Origin: Prevotellaceae bacterium
GTDB lineage: Bacteria > Bacteroidota > Bacteroidia > Bacteroidales > UBA932
Assembly (NCBI GenBank): GCA_031289895.1
Contig: JAITOP010000063.1
Span: 1 to 14,768, forward strand
Direction of reading: 5' to 3'
Length of the DNA stretch: 14,768 bases
Positions 8,170 through 14,764 of the stretch are shown here, in pieces (position 1 is the stretch's first letter; each line of letters begins with the position of its first letter). A program made the position numbers and the translations under genes. The notes beneath the pieces were generated by a model. It saw only the letters and a program-made list of their open reading frames with translations, had not been told where the DNA came from and ran no database searches.

Positions 8170-8350
8170 CAAATAACATATAAAAGATGGCATGAATTCT
8201 ACGAATTCAAATGTTTATAGAAAACGAATGTCCACATATCTCCGACCCCATCGGGGTCGAACAATGGATGTATTTATACATTTCTACCAACATACAATCC
8301 CTATCGGATTTTTTGTTATCTTTTATATCTTGTTTATTTTTCATCTTTTA
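8170..8350. repeat. Tandem unit C, divergent copy with a replaced centre
   Basis: The two ends match units A and B: CAAATAAC followed by TAAAAGAT on the left, and TTTCTACC, an AATCC...GGATT hairpin at 8296-8310 and a TTTATTTTTCATC tail on the right. The centre differs. It carries TGAATTC-TAC-GAATTCA (about 8194-8210) and CGACCCC-ATC-GGGGTCG at 8243-8259. The unit architecture is therefore kept while the hairpin arms have been exchanged. An 81-codon plus-strand frame crosses this unit but is not credible as a gene. Confidence 0.7.
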
Positions 8351-8426
8351 GTATCTTCTTTGCTTTTTATTGTTAATTCTTCTTGTTCATTTTTTAAGTG
8401 TCAACAATCCATCAATCATATTTTTT

Positions 8427-8453
8427 GGATTGCTTAGTCGTTCTCGCAATGAC
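8427..8453. repeat. Fragment of a dispersed ATTGC...GCAAT palindromic repeat
   Basis: ATTGC at 8429-8433 and GCAAT at 8446-8450 bracket a 12-nt centre in a sequence resembling the widespread GTCATTGCGAGGAACGAAGC type of dispersed repeat. It is degenerate and isolated. The rest of the interval up to the second parS-like site is low-complexity A/T sequence, with recurring AATTCTTAATTC-type words near 8470-8520. Confidence 0.45.
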
Positions 8454-8586
8454 TGATTATCAGCATTTGCAATTCTTAATTCTACATTTTTAATTTTTAA
8501 CTTTTAATTCTTAATTCTTTTTTACCCCACACATACAACATTTTCGACAATCTAAAAATCAACACAAATGTCTATATTTTTAAAAA

Positions 8587-8602
8587 TGTTCCACGTGGAA
8601 CG
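8587..8602. other. parS-like ParB-binding site, copy 2
   Basis: A second exact copy of TGTTCCACGTGGAACG, with the palindrome at 8588-8601, 989 bp from copy 1 and 6 nt beyond the mnmG stop codon. In mnmG mRNA the palindrome could also fold as GUUCC-ACGU-GGAAC followed by a short U run, so it might double as a weak terminator. An exact 14-base match found twice within 1 kb is not expected by chance. Confidence 0.78.
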
Positions 8603-8608
8603 CTATTT

Positions 8609-10480
8609 TTACCTGCCCAGCAAAACAAGCAAAACAGAAATATCTGCCGGAGAAACACCTGAAATTCTTGATGCCTGCCCTATTGTTGCCGGACGTATCA
8701 TATTCAACTTTTGTCGCGCCTCAATAGTTATATTGATTTTTGAATAATCAAAATTTTCGGGAATTTTTACTTTTTCTAATCGCAACATTTTTTCTACAAG
8801 AAGTTGCTCTCTATCAATATATCCCGAATACTTTATAATTATCTCAGCCTCTTCGATAACTTCCAAAGTCAAATTTCCAATTCCCTCAAGTTTACACTTA
8901 ATATCAGAAATAACATTCAAAACAGTAACGACAGAAACCTCAGGACGAGAAAGAACATCTGCAAGTTTACGTTTTTGATTAATTTCGGCAGATGAAATAC
9001 TTACCAGATATGGATTTATTTCATCGGGCGAAACAGAAATTTCATTTATAAAAGTAATAAGTTCGTTTATCGCTTTTTGCTTTACAATAACATTTTTATA
9101 ACGCTCGGCAGATGCCAATCCAATTTTATACGACAATTCTGTAAGACGTTCGTCAGCATTATCCTGCCGCAACAAAATTCTATACTCCGACCTGCTGGTA
9201 AACATTCGATACGGTTCGTCAACACCTTTCGAAACCAAATCATCAATTAAAACTCCAATATACGCCTGATTGCGCGAAAGTATAAATTGCTCATTATTAT
9301 TTAATTTTAAATACGCATTTATTCCAGCCATCAATCCTTGCGCGGCAGCTTCTTCGTAACCGGTTGTTCCGTTTATCTGTCCTGCAAAAAATAAATTCTC
9401 AACTAATTTGGTTTCTAACGTATGATAAAGTTGAGTCGGAGGAAAATAATCATACTCGATTGCATATCCGGGACGAAATATTTTGAGATTTTCAAAACCC
9501 TCAACTTTTCGCAAAGCCTTATATTGCACGTCAAGCGGCAAGGACGATGAAAATCCGCTCAAATAATATTCGTTTGTATCAAAACCTTCAGGCTCTAAAA
9601 ATAATTGATGCGACTCTTTATCAGAAAATGTTTTAATTTTATCTTCGATGCTCGGACAATATCGCGGTCCAATACCTTTTATAATTCCTATGAATAAGGG
9701 AGAGTCATCAAATCCCGATTCCAAAATTTTATGCACTTCGGGGGATGTGCGAATAATATAACAGGGCTTTTGCTTTTCGACAGGCTTAATTTCGGGAAGA
9801 AAAGAAAACTTTGATGGATTTTCGTCGCCGTGCTGAATAGTCAACTTTTCAAAATTTATAGTTCTCCCGTCAAAACGAGGCGGAGTTCCTGTTTTCATAC
9901 GTCCCGATTCAAAACCCAAAGAAACGAGTTGCTCGGTAAGACCAACAGAAGGCATCTCCCCCATTCTACCGCCAACAAGTTGAGTACGTCCAACATGAAT
10001 TTTCCCATTAAGAAAAGTTCCCGCCGTAAGAATTACAGCCTTTGAATAAAATTTAACTCCGAGCGCAGTTTGCACTCCTTCGACCTTTCCATCGTTCACA
10101 AAAATATTTACAACAAAATCTTGCCAAAACGAAAGGTTTGTATTTGCCTCTAACATTTTTCGCCATTCAACAGAAAAAAGCGTTCGGTCGCATTGTGAGC
10201 GCGGACTCCACATTGCAGGTCCTTTTGAACGGTTAAGCATACGAAACTGAATAGATGTTTTGTCGGTAACAATTCCAGTGCATCCGCCAAGCGCATCAAT
10301 TTCGCGAACAATTTGTCCTTTTGCAACTCCGCCAACAGCAGGATTGCACGACATGGATGCAAATTTAGTCATGTCCATAGAAATTAAAAGTACCTGCGAA
10401 CCCATTTTTGCTGCTGCTGCTGCAGCCTCGCATCCCGCATGTCCTCCTCCGACAACGATTATATCGAACGTATAAAGCAT
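8609..10480 (-). CDS. mnmG: tRNA uridine 5-carboxymethylaminomethyl modification enzyme MnmG (GidA)
   Basis: MnmG works with the GTPase MnmE to add the (carboxymethyl)aminomethyl group at position 5 of wobble uridine 34 in several tRNAs, using FAD and methylene-tetrahydrofolate. The 623-residue product has the FAD Rossmann motif G-G-G-H-A-G-C-E (11-18), the family signature S-C-N-P-A-V-G-G (44-51), R-S-K-G-P-A-M-W-S-P-R-S-Q (84-96), G-T-P-P-R (198-202), and a complete C-terminal helical domain ending in I-S-G-V-S-P-A-D-I-S. Length is typical. The start codon directly follows the ybeY stop with no spacer (TAA then ATG), so translation is probably coupled. MnmG genes often sit close to the replication origin, which agrees with the parS-like site 6 nt past the stop. 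Confidence 0.97.
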   Translation of the reverse strand: MLYTFDIIVVGGGHAGCEAAAAAAKMGSQVLLISMDMTKFASMSCNPAVGGVAKGQIVREIDALGGCTGIVTDKTSIQFRMLNRSKGPAMWSPRSQCDRTLFSVEWRKMLEANTNLSFWQDFVVNIFVNDGKVEGVQTALGVKFYSKAVILTAGTFLNGKIHVGRTQLVGGRMGEMPSVGLTEQLVSLGFESGRMKTGTPPRFDGRTINFEKLTIQHGDENPSKFSFLPEIKPVEKQKPCYIIRTSPEVHKILESGFDDSPLFIGIIKGIGPRYCPSIEDKIKTFSDKESHQLFLEPEGFDTNEYYLSGFSSSLPLDVQYKALRKVEGFENLKIFRPGYAIEYDYFPPTQLYHTLETKLVENLFFAGQINGTTGYEEAAAQGLMAGINAYLKLNNNEQFILSRNQAYIGVLIDDLVSKGVDEPYRMFTSRSEYRILLRQDNADERLTELSYKIGLASAERYKNVIVKQKAINELITFINEISVSPDEINPYLVSISSAEINQKRKLADVLSRPEVSVVTVLNVISDIKCKLEGIGNLTLEVIEEAEIIIKYSGYIDREQLLVEKMLRLEKVKIPENFDYSKINITIEARQKLNMIRPATIGQASRISGVSPADISVLLVLLGR

Positions 10481-10897
10481 TTAAAATGTCATTTTTTTAA
10501 GATAAATATTTTCTTTTGAGCGCATTACAGCGATTTCAGATTTAGTAGAATCGCAGTACAAACAAAGATGAAGAATGCCGTGTACCATTACTCTATGCAA
10601 TTCGTCATCAAATAATTGCTGATATTCAATTGCGTTTGCACGAACAGTATCAATACTTATAAAAATATCTCCCGAAATATTTACGCCTTCGCAAAAATCA
10701 AATGTGATAACATCGGTAAAATAATCGTGATTCAGGTACTTTTTATTTATATCAAGAAGGTGAGAATCAGAACAGAAAATAAAATTTATTTCGCCGATAT
10801 TTTTATTTTCACTTTTAGCAACATCGGCTATCCATTGTTTAATTTTACGTTTATTTTTTAAATCAAAAGAAATATTTTCTGTGAAAAATCTTATCAT
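10481..10897 (-). CDS. ybeY: Endoribonuclease YbeY (16S rRNA maturation)
   Basis: YbeY is a small metal-dependent ribonuclease for 16S rRNA 3'-end maturation and ribosome quality control. The 138-residue protein has the family strand D-V-I-T-F-D (62-67) followed by G-D-I-F-I-S, and the metal motif H-G-I-L-H-L at 106-111. In proteobacteria the third ligand is His in H-L-x-G-Y-D-H. Here the stretch reads H-L-C-L-Y-C-D, so D116 would take that place, as I recall for other Bacteroidota, and the usual Gly is Leu. The gene abuts mnmG with no spacer and follows the EnvC-like gene by 53 nt, a gap with no promoter match that I can see. Confidence 0.93.
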   Translation of the reverse strand: MIRFFTENISFDLKNKRKIKQWIADVAKSENKNIGEINFIFCSDSHLLDINKKYLNHDYFTDVITFDFCEGVNISGDIFISIDTVRANAIEYQQLFDDELHRVMVHGILHLCLYCDSTKSEIAVMRSKENIYLKKMTF

Positions 10898-10950
10898 CTA
10901 TTTACTTTAAATTAATTATAGTATTCAGGTTTTTATATAAATAATATTTT

Positions 10951-12138
10951 TTATTTTTGCAATAACCACTGTTGAGGATTTAGTTTTACACCACCTTTCC
11001 ATAATTCAAAATGTAATTGCGAATCGTCTTTATTGTCAACAACTTTTCCAATTACAGTTCCTGTTTTTACATTGTCGTTTAAGTTAACATTGGCAACGGC
11101 AAGGCGGCAATAAAGAGAAAAATATTCTCCATGTTTCAGCAATACGCAAATATGTAATCCGGGCATTGAAAATATACTTCCCACAACACCATCGAAAGTA
11201 GATAAAACATTTTCGCCTGCAACGGTTGATATATCTATGCCATTATTTTCAGGTAATTCTAAATTTTTAAACACAGGATGAGTATGTTTACCAAAAAATC
11301 CGACAATATTTCCTTGCTTAACAGGCCATGGCAAACGTCCGCGATTTGCTACAAAATCGGCAGAAAGTTTAACATTTTCAGGAGCTTTTGTATTGCCTTT
11401 GGCTTTGTCTTTGCTCACTTCTTTCTTTATAATTGATGTAAGTTTTTTATCTAAATTATCCAGCACAATGCGTTTCGCTTTTAATTCTTTTTTCAATACA
11501 GCCTCATCTTTTTTCAATCCTTCCAATATTTTTTCCGCAGCTTTTTCATCATTTTCCAAGCTATCTACATCTTTTTTTCGTTCCGATTTATAAGTATCTA
11601 ATTCTTGTTTTTTGTTTGCCAATAAAGAAATTTCGTCTCTTACCTGTTTCGTTGTTTGCTCAATTTTAGCGGCTTGCACAAACACAACATCTGCGTAAGA
11701 CTGTAAATATTTCAATCGCCGATAAGCCTGACTAAGGTCGTCGCTTGCAAAAACGTACATCAGCCAAGTGGCTTTTTTGCGATTCATATAAATATTGACC
11801 AGCAACTCTGAATATGAATCTTTAAGCCTATCTAACTGCGATTTGATTTCGGATACTTTTTTATTTTTTTGCTGTATTTCGTTTTCGGTGATGGAAATTT
11901 GTATATCGGTGTCGTTAATTAACTTTTTGCGTTGTGCAATTCGTTTATTTAGCAAAGTTATCTGCGCCGTTTTTGTTTGCTTTGCTTTTGCAGTTTCGGT
12001 AAGTTGTTTATCGATATTTGCAATTTCTTTTTCTGTTTCGGTTTTGCGCTTCTTCAGTTCAGCCTCTGTCTGCGAAAACAAAGGAATTGCCGCAAAAAGG
12101 AAAACTATGCCTATTATATGTTTAACAAAATATTTCAT
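10951..12138 (-). CDS. EnvC-like murein hydrolase activator with degenerate LytM (M23) domain
   Basis: The 395-residue exported protein has a signal peptide (residues 1-22, cleavage probably after F-S before Q23), two long charged coiled-coil stretches (about 24-120 and 155-245), and a LytM/M23 domain at about 265-395. The zinc site is broken: the first His of H-x-G-x-D is Asn (N298, D302 kept), the mid-domain His is Arg (R345), and the first His of H-x-H is Gln (Q374, H376 kept). This matches non-catalytic activators such as EnvC, which switch on amidases at the division septum. The N-N-G-I-D and L-H-F-E-L-W-K-G wording is typical of the Bacteroidota form. The start forms an ATGA overlap with the upstream TPR gene, so the two are probably translated together. 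Confidence 0.9.
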   Translation of the reverse strand: MKYFVKHIIGIVFLFAAIPLFSQTEAELKKRKTETEKEIANIDKQLTETAKAKQTKTAQITLLNKRIAQRKKLINDTDIQISITENEIQQKNKKVSEIKSQLDRLKDSYSELLVNIYMNRKKATWLMYVFASDDLSQAYRRLKYLQSYADVVFVQAAKIEQTTKQVRDEISLLANKKQELDTYKSERKKDVDSLENDEKAAEKILEGLKKDEAVLKKELKAKRIVLDNLDKKLTSIIKKEVSKDKAKGNTKAPENVKLSADFVANRGRLPWPVKQGNIVGFFGKHTHPVFKNLELPENNGIDISTVAGENVLSTFDGVVGSIFSMPGLHICVLLKHGEYFSLYCRLAVANVNLNDNVKTGTVIGKVVDNKDDSQLHFELWKGGVKLNPQQWLLQK

Positions 12139-13928
12139 CTTATTTCTTTTATTATCTTACATTTTTCAATTTTTTCACGAATTAGATTAACATTTGTAAC
12201 ATCTTTTTTCGAAAGAGAATCTTCCCAATAAAGAATTGCCGTGTCATATTCTTTCAATTCAAACAAAACATCGCCATAATGGTCTAAAATTACAGAACTT
12301 TCGCGAGCGCCTAATGTCATTGCTTTACGAAAAACGGGTTTTGCTTCATCGTTGCGCCCGAGTTTGTGCAAAATCCAAGCGTAGGTGTCAAGGTATGTTG
12401 CATTTTCGGGTTCGGCATTAATTGTTTTTTTTGACATTTCAAGAGCTTGTTTCAAACTTTTATTATCTTCGCTCAAATAATAAGCGTAATTATTGAGTAC
12501 GCTAATATTTGCAGTATCAATTTCTAAAACTCTTTCGTAGGTTTTATATGCTAATTTTTTTTCGCCGACAGCATGATACAAATCGCCAAGAAAAGCTAAC
12601 ATTTCGTTATTATTTTTCCCGTTTTTATTTGTATTCAATGTTTTTTCGAGAATTACAATTGCATCTTTATATCTTTTTAACTCATATAAAGTAGAAGATT
12701 TTTGCAGCAAAAGATCATATTTGTCGTGTGAATAAACAAGCGCAGTATCAATTGCCGCCAACACATTTTCCAAATTTTTATCGTAATACAATAATGCAAT
12801 TTTCATACTCCACGCCGAACTATTTTGTTTATTCCGGTTTAATTCATCATCAATAATTTTCATTGCCTGATTTTGCCTTTCGGTTTGAAACAGAAAAGAT
12901 GCGTAAAATTGTTTAAATTGCCAATCGTTACTATAATTTTCGGCAAGCAGAGTAAATATATTTTCTATTTTTTCCTGATATTTAATTTGTTGCCAGAATT
13001 GAAGAACAGGAACAAAATATTCAACTTTATCAGACAAGGGAATAAACTTATTCCCCGCAATTTTATTGAGAATATCAAAGAACTTTTCATATTCATAGCC
13101 CTCTCTGTACATCTCGGCTAAGGCAAACAGAGGCGCAGCGTAGGTTTCATCAATTTCGTGCGCGTGTTCGAGATACTTCAGCGCAAGCGAATCGTTGCCC
13201 GCTCTGCCAAAAACTTCGGCAAGCAAAACATTTGCCTGTGGATTTTCGGTATCGCTTTCATAATATCGCAACGCCTCTACCAAGGCTGTGGAATTATTAT
13301 TTGTGGCATAATAAATCTGTTGTTTGGCAAACAATATTTTTTCATTAAATCCGATTTTTTTTTGCAGCGAGTCGTATAACTCCAATGCTTTATCAAATTG
13401 ATTTTGACGACAATACAAAGTTCCTAAATCAAAATAAATATCTTCATCTTTATTTTTAAAATTCAAAAGATACTGATATGTTTTTACCGACAAATTTAAA
13501 TTTCCTGCCATTTCGCTTATCTGCGCCAAATGTTTTCCGTACCAAAAATTTGCAGAATCTAATTTAAACGACATTTGACTTGCGCGTAACGCATCGTTGA
13601 CGTAGCCCGCTTTCAGCAACACATTCGACATTAAATAATAGCACGCCGAACAATCGGGCGCAACAGAAATTGACTTTGACAAAAAACGGTGAGCGTCCAT
13701 TAAGTCGCCCTGATAATATTTTCGGGCTGCATTTATCAAATAATATTCGCGTGCTACATCAACCGGCACACTTCCGTTTTTCGCCGCACGTTGCGATGAA
13801 CATCCGATAAATACCAAGAAAATTAAAGCAAATTTAATGGATGCAAATATTTTTTTGCAGCAAGTTTTTTTTATATGTTGTACGTTTTTTTTCAATTTTA
13901 TATTTTGTTTTTTTAAGATAAAAATCAT
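12135..13928 (-). CDS. TPR-repeat lipoprotein
   Basis: The frame could extend to 14003, but the ATG at 13928, 2 nt after the dut stop, avoids a 73-nt overlap and yields a sensible lipoprotein. It has a basic N-terminal region, a hydrophobic stretch A-L-I-F-L-V-F and a lipobox F-I-G-C with Cys43. The mature part is built of tetratricopeptide repeats. Clear units include Y-Y-L-M-S-N-V-L-L-K-A-G-Y, I-Y-F-D-L-G-T-L-Y and, near the C-terminus, N-N-Y-A-Y-Y-L-S then Y-L-D-T-Y-A-W-I-L-H-K-L-G. The last group resembles TPR lipoproteins encoded beside dut in Bacteroides. It is likely an envelope scaffold; its partner may be the EnvC-like protein translated next through the ATGA overlap (inference). The 43-residue pre-lipobox segment is long for a signal peptide. 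Confidence 0.85.
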   Translation of the reverse strand: MIFILKKQNIKLKKNVQHIKKTCCKKIFASIKFALIFLVFIGCSSQRAAKNGSVPVDVAREYYLINAARKYYQGDLMDAHRFLSKSISVAPDCSACYYLMSNVLLKAGYVNDALRASQMSFKLDSANFWYGKHLAQISEMAGNLNLSVKTYQYLLNFKNKDEDIYFDLGTLYCRQNQFDKALELYDSLQKKIGFNEKILFAKQQIYYATNNNSTALVEALRYYESDTENPQANVLLAEVFGRAGNDSLALKYLEHAHEIDETYAAPLFALAEMYREGYEYEKFFDILNKIAGNKFIPLSDKVEYFVPVLQFWQQIKYQEKIENIFTLLAENYSNDWQFKQFYASFLFQTERQNQAMKIIDDELNRNKQNSSAWSMKIALLYYDKNLENVLAAIDTALVYSHDKYDLLLQKSSTLYELKRYKDAIVILEKTLNTNKNGKNNNEMLAFLGDLYHAVGEKKLAYKTYERVLEIDTANISVLNNYAYYLSEDNKSLKQALEMSKKTINAEPENATYLDTYAWILHKLGRNDEAKPVFRKAMTLGARESSVILDHYGDVLFELKEYDTAILYWEDSLSKKDVTNVNLIREKIEKCKIIKEIR

Positions 13929-13930
13929 AA

Positions 13931-14365
13931 TTATTTTGTTCCTGTTGAGCCAAATCCGCCATCGCCACGATTTGATGACGATAATTGCGAAACGCAGACC
14001 CACTCTACTCTTTCGAATTTACTAATAACCATTTGAGCAATTCGTTCGCCGGGGTTTAACGTAAATTCATCGTTCGACAAATTTATAACAATCACTCCTA
14101 TTTCGCCGCGATAATCGGGGTCGATAGTTCCGGGCGTATTGACCAACGAAATTCCGCTTTTTATAGCCAATCCACTACGTGGACGAATTTGCGCCTCGTA
14201 ACCATCGGGAAGTTCTACGAACAAACCGGTAGAAATAAGTTTGCGTTCCAATGGTTTCAAAATTACAGGTTCGCTGATATTTGCACGCAAATCAAGCCCC
14301 GCCGATTGTGCTGTGGCATAGGCAGGTACATCAAATGCCGATTTATTTACTATCTTTACTTTCAT
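13931..14365 (-). CDS. dut: Deoxyuridine 5'-triphosphate nucleotidohydrolase (dUTPase)
   Basis: This trimeric enzyme hydrolyses dUTP to dUMP and pyrophosphate, keeping uracil out of DNA and feeding dTMP synthesis. All five motifs of the family are present in the 144-residue protein: A-G-L-D-L-R-A (22-28), R-P-R-S-G-L-A (61-67), G-T-I-D-P-D-Y-R-G (79-87, with the catalytic-water Asp), G-E-R-I-A-Q-M-V (106-113) and R-G-D-G-G-F-G-S-T-G (133-142, the C-terminal lid with its Phe). Length is standard. It appears to be the first gene of the dut to mnmG run, with promoter candidates about 55-80 nt upstream. Confidence 0.97.
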   Translation of the reverse strand: MKVKIVNKSAFDVPAYATAQSAGLDLRANISEPVILKPLERKLISTGLFVELPDGYEAQIRPRSGLAIKSGISLVNTPGTIDPDYRGEIGVIVINLSNDEFTLNPGERIAQMVISKFERVEWVCVSQLSSSNRGDGGFGSTGTK

Positions 14366-14420
14366 CTTTTTATTTTATAATTTTGTGCTGCTCAAATTTT
14401 GTTTTTTTTGCATTTTTATA

Positions 14421-14459
14421 CAAAAGTACAAAAATACAAAAATATCCGGATTAAATCAA
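14421..14459 (-). promoter_or_regulatory. dut: Promoter candidate for dut with three consecutive -7 boxes
   Basis: Three 8-mers read on the minus strand, TATTTTTG (437-444 of this kilobase, i.e. 14437-14444), TATTTTTG (14429-14436) and TACTTTTG (14421-14428), all fit TAnnTTTG and lie end to end. A TTG at 14457-14459 is 20 nt upstream of the middle box, the expected -33 spacing. The middle box is therefore the best candidate; the others could give alternative start sites. Activity is inferred. Confidence 0.5.
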
Positions 14460-14476
14460 AACATATTTCTTTTTTG

Positions 14477-14603
14477 TTGATTTGCTGATTTGTTGATTTG
14501 TTGATTTGTTGATTTGTTGATTTGTTGATTTGTTGATTTGTTGATTTGTTGATTTGCTGATTTGTTGATTTGTTTTTTGTTGATTTGTTGATTTGCTGAT
14601 TTG
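14477..14603. repeat. Octamer TTGATTTG tandem array
   Basis: Twelve contiguous 8-bp units run from 14477 to 14572. A 7-nt interruption at 14573-14579 (six T then G) precedes three more units at 14580-14603. Units are TTGATTTG, with CTGATTTG in three of the fifteen (14485, 14557, 14596). The near-perfect repetition suggests recent expansion by slippage. It lies upstream of the dut promoter candidate and encodes nothing evident. Confidence 0.93.
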
Positions 14604-14646
14604 CTTTTTGTTGAGGCTAAAACTTTTTTTGAGGTGCTATTTTTAC

Positions 14647-14764
14647 CGTCATTGCGGGCTTGACCCGCAATCTTCTGATAATAAACCTGTATATTTCAGG
14701 ATATCCCGCGTCAAGCGCGGGATGACGGGAAAAGCGAGCGTCATTGCGGGCTTGACCCGCAATC
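14647..14764. repeat. Cluster of REP-like palindromes with CTTGA/TCAAG loops
   Basis: Three hairpins are visible. 14651-14671 has arms ATTGCGGG/CCCGCAAT and loop CTTGA. 14703-14723 has arms ATCCCGCG/CGCGGGAT and loop TCAAG, the reverse complement of the first loop. 14743-14763 is identical to the first. The first and third lie in 26-bp direct repeats starting at 14647 and 14739, spaced 92 bp, with the middle one inverted between them. This is the kind of dispersed CGTCATTGCGGG repeat seen in many genomes. It may continue past the window edge. Confidence 0.8.

Noticed and set aside
7690..8350. CRISPR array
   Set aside because: The units are about 240 bp with divergent inner hairpins. There are no 25-40 bp identical repeats separated by unique spacers and no cas gene.
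8192..8437. Plus-strand open frame of 81 codons in the intergenic array
   Set aside because: It lies across repeat unit C and low-complexity sequence, its N-terminal part translates palindromic repeat DNA, and it has no recognisable domain or start signal. Similar peptides arise from such repeats as artefacts.
7561..8608. Replication origin with DnaA boxes
   Set aside because: The parS-like sites suggest proximity to an origin, but I found no cluster of TTATCCACA-type boxes. The nearest resemblance (GTCCACA near 8230) is single and imperfect.
13928..14003. Extended N-terminus of the TPR lipoprotein starting at 14003
   Set aside because: It would overlap dut by 73 nt and place charged and aromatic residues far before the lipobox. 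The ATG at 13928 directly after dut explains the junction better.
14477..14603. CRISPR or coding repeat in the octamer region
   Set aside because: The unit is 8 bp with no spacers, and no protein frame with known motifs runs through it. It is a simple tandem repeat.
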